From an uncultured Alphaproteobacteria bacterium (GTDB taxonomy: Bacteria; Pseudomonadota; Alphaproteobacteria; RF32; CAG-239), in NCBI GenBank assembly GCA_944391475.1, contig CALXTR010000006.1, forward strand, positions 1-64,000: a stretch of DNA of 64,000 nt, read 5' to 3'. The position numbers and the translations under genes were made by a program. Under the pieces are notes generated by a model. That model was not told where the DNA came from, made no database searches, and worked only from the letters and a program-made list of their open reading frames with translations. This document shows, piece by piece, positions 53,638 to 60,445 of the stretch. The number at the start of each line of letters is the position of its first letter. The first letter of the stretch is position 1.

Positions 53638-54309
53638 CTTTTTCATATTTTCCAACCAATGGAAGAACTTTCTGTCTCGATGATTATAAATATAAACAGC
53701 TACCAAAATAAAGTATAACAGTCCCAATCCCCACAAGCCCCAAAATTTGAGATCTTTGTCGTTCCATTCACGAGTAATTTCGTTCACATTTAGCGCCGAA
53801 CCGGTAATCTTAATATCATCGGTCGGGTTCTCGTGCAAAACCGAAACTGCAATCTGATAATCGGGGTTCAGATAGTCAAAATCTAACACTAGCTCATCAT
53901 TAACCGGATTAATTTTAGCGGTAATCGCATCAGTTGTGGCGGTGTTATCAAGAGTATAATGCACCATTCCGGCCTCTTTAGGTACAACCAAGCGAATTGG
54001 ATCATGACCGGGCTTAGACACATCAGAACCCGAAAGCGCACTTGCCCCAACATTATATAAGTAGACCCGCGTTTGATATAAGTCTTTATATTCTTTGCCC
54101 TTGACCTGAACTTTATAATCATTTTCGTTTTGTGAGGAAATAAAATTTAATGTTTCGGTATCATATTTCAAAATCGGCCGACTGATATAGAATTGATACC
54201 AACCAACCGCAATCGCCGACACACCGATAATAAATGCTCCGGTCTTACTGGTCAAAAAATCCCACAATGCTGCTATTATATATTTGCTCTTGCTTGTAAA
54301 ATCAAACAT
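53635..54309 (-). CDS. Two-TM membrane protein, unknown
   Basis: 224 aa. N-terminal TM (GAFIIGVSAIAVGWYQFYI) and C-terminal TM (FWGLWGLGLLYFILVAVYIY) enclose a ~150-aa beta-rich domain (KDLYQTRVYLYNVGASALSGSD, LDFDYLNPDYQIAVSVLHEN). The topology suggests an extracytoplasmic domain. No family recognised. GGAG lies 6 nt before the ATG. Neighbours give no functional clue. Confidence 0.75.
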   Translation of the reverse strand: MFDFTSKSKYIIAALWDFLTSKTGAFIIGVSAIAVGWYQFYISRPILKYDTETLNFISSQNENDYKVQVKGKEYKDLYQTRVYLYNVGASALSGSDVSKPGHDPIRLVVPKEAGMVHYTLDNTATTDAITAKINPVNDELVLDFDYLNPDYQIAVSVLHENPTDDIKITGSALNVNEITREWNDKDLKFWGLWGLGLLYFILVAVYIYNHRDRKFFHWLENMKK

Positions 54310-54385
54310 CTCACACTCCTTTTATCTGCTAAGAAGATATAATCTCTCCTCTGCAAATAAAAAGATAGCAAGATGAAAATAAAGA

Positions 54386-56650
54386 TTATAACCGCCGTTT
54401 TAGATTGCCTTTACGACAATTCGGAACATCTTTTCCGTTTTTAAGCAAAGACATAATCTCGCGCACTTGCTGAGGTTGGTAGGATTTATAAAGGAAATCC
54501 GCCCGATAAAAATCCGCCGCCACTTCAGAAATCTGAGCTCCAAAGCATAGCGGCTCACGGGCAAACAACATCGTCTGACAGTCTTTAGACAATACATCAT
54601 ACTCTTGCCCATCACGAGTGAGCTTAAGCCACTTGGTACCACGTGGACAAATCTTGCATGGGTTTGAACGAATACAAGCCGCACTCGTAAATAGTGGTGC
54701 ATCTTGATATACGCTAAAGACAATCGGCAACGGCGACACTTCGGATAATTTTTGCCAGTTTTCCAAATTGTCTTCTATCGATAAGCATACTCTTGATGCT
54801 CCCATTTCTTTGGCCTGCATAATTGCTTGAGAGTTTAACATATATAATGAGACATCAAAACTTAAATCAATTCCCTGATGCGGCAAAAATTCCAATCCCC
54901 AATAGTTTCCGATTTCCCATTTGCGATAACCTTGCGCAATTAGCTTGTCAGTAATCTCAGTCCATAGTTTGGGGTTGCGAGCCACGGCCGGCAAAGCAAA
55001 ACGTAATTTGTTTTTGGGAATGCACTTCCAATCATCAGGGATAGATTCCGGAGATAGCATAAAAGTGATTTCTGCCACTTCATCACAATTAATACCCTGC
55101 AAGACTTCTTTTTGGTCAGTTCTAATTATCCATTGCGGAGTGTTTTTAGAACGACACGGTGTAAGTGGTGGCAACTCACGCGAAGTTGATAGCACTGCTG
55201 GCAAACTTGCATATAATTGGCGGCGCAGTTCATTGAGCATTGAAACCGGCACAAACAAATTTTGCGGATTTTCTAAAGTAAGGCTGACAAGTTCAATTCC
55301 GACATCTCCCCCTTTGGCAAAAGCTTTTTCAAAAGCCTCATTAGTCTTGAGCGGATTATCTGCGGTTGTGAAACTCCCACTTAAAGAAACTCTCTGACCT
55401 TCAGCTTGCGCCCATACTTCAGATTCGCTCACGCCGGCAAGCACAACAACCTTGCGCCGCGGTTTGAATGCTCCGGGTTTTGGTTTAGAGTAGTCATATG
55501 CTCCTTTAACCCGACTAGACGAGGCTAAATAAATATTTTGCCCTTTCCTTAAAAAGGGAGATTTGGGCGGCATAATAACTTCAACCACATCACCGGCTTT
55601 AGCCTCAAAACCGCTTTTAGCGTTAATGCGCATTTCTTGTACAGCAAATCCGAATGGCTTTTCTTGCCCGTCTACATCAATCTGAATACCATCATGGCGA
55701 GCAATTGGGAATTTGGTCTTGAAAACAATCTTGTTTTTAACAATTTGCTCGATTCTGCCGGTCAAAAGCCCACGATGCCCCACAAATTCGCGGTCAATAA
55801 TGTCTTTGTTGCGCCCCTTGAAATGAAAATCGCACCACGGCCGCGCAAAAATCTGCTTAATATTATCGGCTTTTGCTTGAATAGCTCCCTTCCCGTCTAA
55901 AATATTGCGATAATAGTCAGTTACTGCTGCCACATAAAGAGCCGTCTTTTTACGCCCTTCAATTTTGAGCGAAGTAACCGGCATCTTTAAGATGTTTTCT
56001 TCTAGCGCCATATCTTTCATTGAGAAATAGTGTTTGTTGCCATCTTCACCACCAAACTCTGCTCGACACGGATATAAACACTTGCCCCGATTGGCACTTC
56101 TGCCATATTCAAGTGAAGAAAATAGGCATAATCCGCTATATGAGTAACACAAAGCCCCATGAATAAAGGCCTCGGTTTCCAATCCCGGAATAGCGGCAAT
56201 TTCCCTAATCTCAGAAAGCGTGAGCTCACGAGCTAAAACCACACGACTAAATCCGGCTTTTTGCAAAGCTAAAGCCCCTTCCTTATTATGCACCGCCATT
56301 TGCGTACTGGCATGGAGTTCAAGTTCAGGATAATTAGCTTTAACGATTCTAGCCACTCCCAAATCTTGTACAATCAGTGCATCAACATTGGTGCGGACAC
56401 AAATCTCAAGATTCTTAATTAAATCTTGCAGCTCCGATTCCTCAATAAGCGTATTAAGTGCCACATATACCTTCCGATTAAGCGAATGAGCATAAGCTAC
56501 AAACTCAGCCAGATTCGCCTCATCAAAATTTGTTGCGGTGGCACGTGCCGAAAACTGCTGCAATCCAAGATAAACAGCATCGGCACCATAGTAAAGAGCC
56601 GCATAACCGGCTTCAATATCGCCGGCCGGAGCCAAAAGTTCTTTAGTCAT
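54386..56650 (-). CDS. Peptidase U32 family protein (RlhA/YdcP-like)
   Basis: 754 aa. N-terminal U32 core: ELLAPAGDIEAGYAALYYGA, VALNTLIEESEL, VQDLGVARIVKANYP, ELHASTQMAVHN, and the signature EAFIHGALCYSYSGLCLFSS with CLYPCR. A C-terminal half with further Cys (RSNPCKICPRG) matches the long, DUF3656-containing type, whose E. coli member RlhA (YdcP) hydroxylates 23S rRNA C2501. ATG 56650 with GGAA 6 nt upstream is chosen; the longer ORF start adds 41 unlikely residues. RNA hydroxylation here is inferred. Confidence 0.85.
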   Translation of the reverse strand: MTKELLAPAGDIEAGYAALYYGADAVYLGLQQFSARATATNFDEANLAEFVAYAHSLNRKVYVALNTLIEESELQDLIKNLEICVRTNVDALIVQDLGVARIVKANYPELELHASTQMAVHNKEGALALQKAGFSRVVLARELTLSEIREIAAIPGLETEAFIHGALCYSYSGLCLFSSLEYGRSANRGKCLYPCRAEFGGEDGNKHYFSMKDMALEENILKMPVTSLKIEGRKKTALYVAAVTDYYRNILDGKGAIQAKADNIKQIFARPWCDFHFKGRNKDIIDREFVGHRGLLTGRIEQIVKNKIVFKTKFPIARHDGIQIDVDGQEKPFGFAVQEMRINAKSGFEAKAGDVVEVIMPPKSPFLRKGQNIYLASSSRVKGAYDYSKPKPGAFKPRRKVVVLAGVSESEVWAQAEGQRVSLSGSFTTADNPLKTNEAFEKAFAKGGDVGIELVSLTLENPQNLFVPVSMLNELRRQLYASLPAVLSTSRELPPLTPCRSKNTPQWIIRTDQKEVLQGINCDEVAEITFMLSPESIPDDWKCIPKNKLRFALPAVARNPKLWTEITDKLIAQGYRKWEIGNYWGLEFLPHQGIDLSFDVSLYMLNSQAIMQAKEMGASRVCLSIEDNLENWQKLSEVSPLPIVFSVYQDAPLFTSAACIRSNPCKICPRGTKWLKLTRDGQEYDVLSKDCQTMLFAREPLCFGAQISEVAADFYRADFLYKSYQPQQVREIMSLLKNGKDVPNCRKGNLKRRL

Positions 56651-56866
56651 AGAAGATTCCTTATAATTAATAATATAGAAGTATTTCAGGAAAAAAATAA
56701 TGTCAAGGGCAATTAGTTTGTCCATTTCTGCGATTATCGCAATTTTTATCCATCTATATCTTTGAAAATTCACAAAAATTTTTTATTTTGGTAAAGATTT
56801 TTTAACACTTTTGATTTAGTTTAGAAAATGATTTCAGAACTTAAACTATTACTTTGGAGAATTAAA

Positions 56867-57175
56867 ATGAAAAACTTGAACGAAAATGCAATCAGAGAAG
56901 CTGCTTACTACATTTGGCAAAACAACGGCTGCCCGTCTGGCACCAGCCTGCAAGATTGGAACTTGGCAATCAAACAATTGTCTTCTGCTAACAAATCTTC
57001 TTCTCTGTTAAAAACTGCATCTTCGATGTTGAAAAGCACTTCTTCTGCAAAGAAGAGCAACAACAGCAAAACTTCTGCAAGCAAAATTGCTGCTCCGAAG
57101 AAGACCTCTGCAAAAGCTAGCGCAAAAGTAGCTACCAAATCTGCAGCTAAATCATGCGCAAAAAAATCTAAATAA
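56867..57175 (+). CDS. DUF2934 protein with a histone-H1-like basic tail
   Basis: 102 aa. Residues 1-38 match DUF2934 (REAAYYIWQNNGCPSGTSLQDW). The rest is a Lys/Ala/Ser-rich tail (AAPKKTSAKASAKVATKSAA) like eukaryotic H1 and bacterial histone-H1-like proteins, so nucleoid or RNA binding is likely. ATG 56867 has GGAGA 6 nt upstream; the longer in-frame start at 56828 is unlikely. A strong bidirectional terminator follows. No neighbours in operon. Confidence 0.8.
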   Translation: MKNLNENAIREAAYYIWQNNGCPSGTSLQDWNLAIKQLSSANKSSSLLKTASSMLKSTSSAKKSNNSKTSASKIAAPKKTSAKASAKVATKSAAKSCAKKSK

Positions 57176-57189
57176 TTAGATTAGAGCCA

Positions 57190-57238
57190 AGATATCAAAA
57201 AAAAACTCCTCAAATTGAGGAGTTTTTTTTTGATATTA
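57190..57238. terminator. Long perfect palindromic terminator
   Basis: GATATCAAAAAAAAACTCCT and its complement flank CAAATTG, an inverted repeat of more than 20 bp per arm with A and T tracts inside the stem. Terminates the DUF2934 gene. Confidence 0.88.
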
Positions 57239-57330
57239 AAGAGTCATCCCTCGATTGCGTTAGCAATCGTCATGGGATCTACGAATTTTTCCATTTACTC
57301 CAAACTTTCACAATAAATCCTACGACCTCT
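57239..57330. other. Outer part of the tRNA-Val tail
   Basis: No gene. Contains the hairpin CGATTGC-gtta-GCAATCG (57252-57269), whose GCTAACGCAA core (minus strand) also occurs in the tRNA-Lys tail (plus strand). Confidence 0.5.
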
Positions 57331-57415
57331 CGGGAGTTCAAACCTCTCATGTCGGAAAATCCAAGCACAAAAAAAATCCACCCTTTAAGGTGGACTTTTT
57401 GGTGGGCGCTGAGAG
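57331..57415 (-). repeat. tRNA-Val 3'-end tail repeat, distal copy
   Basis: 85 bp nearly identical to 57514-57597 (two substitutions and one extra A). It contains the last 16 bases of tRNA-Val including CCA, the complete terminator hairpin (TCCACC...GGGTGGA) and an inverted copy of the tRNA T arm. The rest of the tRNA is absent, so this copy is not a functional tRNA. Confidence 0.85.
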
Positions 57416-57513
57416 TGTACTCTGCGCGCTGCTTGAGTTGCACTGGCGCTCATGAGCCAAGGCTCACCGGCGTACTTACGTCCGCCTTTCGCTGGTAGTC
57501 AAACTCCCTTCTT
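57416..57513. other. 98-bp non-repeated segment between the tRNA-Val tail repeats
   Basis: GC-richer than surroundings and without ORF. Contains the hairpin TGAGCC-aa-GGCTCA (57453-57466) and other short palindromes. It would be the 'insert' if the flanking repeats are attachment sites. Confidence 0.5.
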
Positions 57514-57597
57514 CGGGAGTTCAAACCTCTCATGTCAGAAAATCTAAGCACAAAAAAATCCACCCTTTAAGGTGGACTTTTTGGTGGGCGCTGAGAG
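57514..57597 (-). repeat. tRNA-Val 3'-end tail repeat, proximal copy
   Basis: 84 bp overlapping the last 16 bases of the functional tRNA-Val and its terminator; partner of 57331-57415. At its distal end TGAGAGGTTTGAACTCCCG (minus strand) is the inverted complement, with one mismatch, of the tRNA T arm. Confidence 0.85.
57552..57581 (-). terminator. tRNA-Val terminator
   Basis: Minus strand: TCCACC-ttaaa-GGGTGGA followed by seven T, directly after CCA. Confidence 0.85.
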
Positions 57598-57657
57598 GTT
57601 CGAACTCCCGACCCTCTCGGTGTAAACGAGATGCTCTTCCAGCTGAGCTAAGCGCCC
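57582..57657 (-). tRNA. tRNA-Val(UAC)
   Basis: 76-nt tRNA on the minus strand with encoded CCA. Acceptor GGGCGCT pairs perfectly with AGCGCCC. The anticodon loop TTTACAC gives anticodon UAC (reads GUA-type codons). The T arm GGGAG-TTCGAAC-CTCTC is intact. Confidence 0.97.
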
Positions 57658-57840
57658 ATCGTGTTTACATCGGACTTTATACACTCTCAAAAATAAATAA
57701 TCAAGACTTTTTTTTAATTATTTTTAGTTTTTTTGATTATTCTTGTTTTATTAATAACATAGCTCACTAAAAATTATTGTCCCACTAAACTTTATCGGCA
57801 ATTTTTCCGCTTTAATCCGCAAAATTTATGATAAAGAGAT

Positions 57841-57915
57841 GGACGGGTGTTCGAAACTGCCTCTATTAAAACAGTTCGGTTTATTTGGTCATACCTTATT
57901 TGCCGACACCCGCCC
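57841..57915. ncRNA. Candidate structured RNA upstream of metG
   Basis: A 12-bp outer stem (GGACGGGTGT-TCG with CGACACCCGCCC; one mismatch, one bulge) encloses an inner hairpin GA-ACTG/CAGTTC (57853-57877) and a small GGT-cat-ACC hairpin: a compact three-way layout of 75 nt in otherwise AT-rich DNA. It lies 140 bp before the metG start codon. It has no T-tract, so it is more like a leader element or processed RNA than a terminator. It matches no RNA family I recognise (not a T-box, SRP RNA or tmRNA). Confidence 0.4.
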
Positions 57916-58055
57916 AACAAGAAACAATCATGATTTAACCTAAAAAAAAATTAAAAGCAATAAAAAAATCTTTCTTCTTTTTCTCTTGCCAAAGCCAAAT
58001 AAAAATAATAAAAATAAAGGCAAATTGTTAGCTAATTAATTAAAAGAGAAAAATC

Positions 58056-59618
58056 ATGTCAGAAAAATTTTATATCACTACCCCGATTTACTATCCTTCC
58101 GGTTCTCCACACATCGGACATTGTTACACCACCGTTGCCTGCGATGCTATGGCTCGCTACAAACGCGCCCGCGGTTTTGATGTTATGTTTCTGACCGGAA
58201 CCGACGAGCATGGCCAAAAAATTGAAGACAAAGCCAAAGCCGCCGGGCTCACTCCTCAAGAATATACCGATAATATCGTCGCCGAGTTCAAAAAACTCTG
58301 GAGCTATATCAACATTTCATACGACCGCTTTGTCCGCACCACCGATGACTACCATGTAAAAACCGTACAAGATGTTTTCAAAACTCTGTATGACAAAGGC
58401 TACATTTACAAAGGCGAATACAGCGGCAAATATTGCAAACCCTGCGAGAGTTTCTGGACCGATTCTCAACTCATCGACGGCAAATGCCCCGACTGCGGCC
58501 GCGAAGTAGTTGAGGCCAAAGAAGAAGCTTATTTCTTCAAACTCTCAGCCTTTTCTGACAAGTTGCAAAATTTATTGGAAAACAGCAGCTTTTTGGAACC
58601 CCGCACCCGAGTTAACGAAATGGTCAACAACTTCATCAAAGCCGGCTTAGAAGATTTGTGCGTATCACGCACCAGTTTCAAATGGGGTGTTCCAGTCACT
58701 TTTGATGACAAACACGTGGTTTATGTATGGATTGACGCTCTGTCTAACTATATTTCCGCATTAGGATATAAAAACGATACCTATCACGACTTTGAAAAAT
58801 ATTGGCCGGCAAATGTTCATGTCATGGCCAAAGAGATTGTGCGTTTCCATGCTCTGATTTGGCCGGCAATTCTCATGGCATTAGACCTTCCCTTGCCTAA
58901 AAAGATTTACGGTCACGGCTGGATTACTTTTGGCGATAAGAAGATGAGTAAATCCTTGGGCAATGTGGTTGATCCGTTTGTTTTGGGCGAACGCTATGGA
59001 GTTGATGCTCTGCGTTTTGAAATCATGAGAGAAATGCCCTTTAACGGCGATAGCACTTTTGTAGCTGAACAATTTTTACAACGTATAAATACCGATTTGG
59101 CCAACAATCTTGGTAATTTGGTTTCTCGCAGTACCTCCATGGTTAAGAAATATTTCAATGGCACTCTGCCGACCGAACGTGAAAATGAGACCATTGACCA
59201 AGATTTAATTAATCTGGCGCAATCGCTTCCCGAAAGTGTTGAGCAAAAAATGGATACTCTCCACTTTAGCGATGCTCTAGCCGAAATTTTTGAACTGATT
59301 TCGCGCGCCAACAAATACATTGACGAAACCACACCTTGGGCTTTGGCTAAAGACGAGAGCAAAAAGACCCGCTTGGCTACAGTGCTGTACAATTTGCTGG
59401 AGAGCATTCGTATCAGTAGTATTATGCTGGCTCCCTTCATGCCGCAAACCATGCCGGAAGTATGGAAACGTATCGGCGCCAGTGAAGCTGAGACCACTTG
59501 GGCTAGCATATACAAATTTGGCGGATTGAAGGCCAATGCCACAGTTGGCGAAGGCGCTCCCTTGTTCCCGCGAATTAATATTGAAAAAGAACTCGAGGAA
59601 TTGTCTTCCGTCGCTTAA
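58056..59618 (+). CDS. metG: Methionyl-tRNA synthetase
   Basis: 520 aa class I aminoacyl-tRNA synthetase. HIGH-type motif GSPHIGH (about 13-19), KMSKSLGN motif in the second half, and a zinc knuckle CKPCESF...CPDC in the CP domain. The length is that of the short form without the C-terminal tRNA-binding appendage. It is transcribed alone here, unlike in related genomes where metG sits between holB and tatD. A structured element lies upstream. Confidence 0.97.
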   Translation: MSEKFYITTPIYYPSGSPHIGHCYTTVACDAMARYKRARGFDVMFLTGTDEHGQKIEDKAKAAGLTPQEYTDNIVAEFKKLWSYINISYDRFVRTTDDYHVKTVQDVFKTLYDKGYIYKGEYSGKYCKPCESFWTDSQLIDGKCPDCGREVVEAKEEAYFFKLSAFSDKLQNLLENSSFLEPRTRVNEMVNNFIKAGLEDLCVSRTSFKWGVPVTFDDKHVVYVWIDALSNYISALGYKNDTYHDFEKYWPANVHVMAKEIVRFHALIWPAILMALDLPLPKKIYGHGWITFGDKKMSKSLGNVVDPFVLGERYGVDALRFEIMREMPFNGDSTFVAEQFLQRINTDLANNLGNLVSRSTSMVKKYFNGTLPTERENETIDQDLINLAQSLPESVEQKMDTLHFSDALAEIFELISRANKYIDETTPWALAKDESKKTRLATVLYNLLESIRISSIMLAPFMPQTMPEVWKRIGASEAETTWASIYKFGGLKANATVGEGAPLFPRINIEKELEELSSVA

Positions 59619-59638
59619 ATTTGGATAGATAAGTATAA

Positions 59639-59677
59639 TAAAACTCCGTTAGATCCATCTACCGGAGTTTTATTTTT
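59639..59677 (+). terminator. metG terminator
   Basis: AAAACTCCG...CGGAGTTTT hairpin with a further inner TAGAT/ATCTA pairing, followed by a T-rich tract, 20 bp after the stop. Confidence 0.8.
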
Positions 59678-59773
59678 TCATTCCCAACAATATAAAATTT
59701 TTTAGCTCCCCATAGATTTGTATTTTAATCTGCTCATTTAATTTTTTTCTACCCCCACTAACCCTTTGCATAC

Positions 59774-59808
59774 AAAAAAGGCTCAGATGAAATACATCAG
59801 AGCCTTTG
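59774..59808 (-). terminator. HU gene terminator
   Basis: Minus strand: AAAGGCTC-GATG...CATC-GAGCCTTT hairpin followed by six T. A second GC-rich hairpin (AAGGA...TCCTT around GGCC) lies at 59834-59857, nearer the stop. Confidence 0.8.
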
Positions 59809-59865
59809 GTGTCTCAAAAACATCTAATAAACAAAAGGACCGGCCGAGGCCGATCCTTACTTATA

Positions 59866-60138
59866 TTAGTTTACAGAGTCTTGCAGAGCTTTACCGGGTT
59901 TGAATTTAGCTTGGTTGCGAGCCGGAATATTAATCGGCTTACCGTTGCGCGGATTGCGGCCGGTAGTAGCAGCACGACGGGTAATGGCAAAAGTACCAAA
60001 ACCAACCAAACGAACTTCGTCGCCAGATTTCAAAGCGCTGGAAATAGAATTTACGAAAGCATCAACAGCTTTAGCTGAATCAGTTTTGGTCAAGCCGGTT
60101 TCGCTAGCGATGCTAGAAATGAGTTCATTTTTATTCAC
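59866..60138 (-). CDS. hup: HU-family DNA-binding protein
   Basis: 90 aa, normal HU length. Histone-like protein that bends and compacts DNA as a dimer. N-terminal NKNELISSIASETGLTK, conserved GFGTF, and the DNA-clamp arm RNPRNGKPINIPARNQAKF with the intercalating Pro. The GTG at 60138 is used because GGGAG lies 8 nt upstream and no ATG fits the family length. HU beside lon is a conserved arrangement in proteobacteria. Confidence 0.96.
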   Translation of the reverse strand: MNKNELISSIASETGLTKTDSAKAVDAFVNSISSALKSGDEVRLVGFGTFAITRRAATTGRNPRNGKPINIPARNQAKFKPGKALQDSVN

Positions 60139-60445
60139 TGTGAGGACTCCCTCTAAATATAAGTTATAAACCACTGTGAAGCTCTTTTGAACCTCACAAG
60201 AAAATTTAAGCGCCAAAAAAACGCAAAGTCAAACAAAATCAACGGTTATAACGAAAAATATCCACTTTTTTCTCTCAAAAAACGCTTTCAAAGCAAAAAA
60301 AAGTAACTTATCCCCAGATTTTTGCGCTTTGATTCGCCCCAAAGTTAGAGATTCTGCGATTCTTAAAGCTATCTGACAGATTCGGAATACAAAAAAAACA
60401 GGCTGTCAGATTCGCAGCCCGTTTTCCTAGTTAATTAAGTATAAA
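60139..60445. other. HU-lon intergenic region
   Basis: No gene. Contains the HU ribosome-binding site, a possible HU promoter on the minus strand (TTCAAA, 17 bp, TATAAC), and the lon terminator at the far end (60391-60425). Confidence 0.4.
60391..60425 (-). terminator. lon terminator
   Basis: Minus strand: ACGGGCTG...CAGCCTGT stem followed by eight T, 21 bp after the lon stop. Confidence 0.75.

Noticed and set aside
57841..58055. T-box or SAM riboswitch for metG
   Set aside because: No T-box sequence, no anti-terminator/terminator pair and no SAM-II-like pseudoknot could be drawn.
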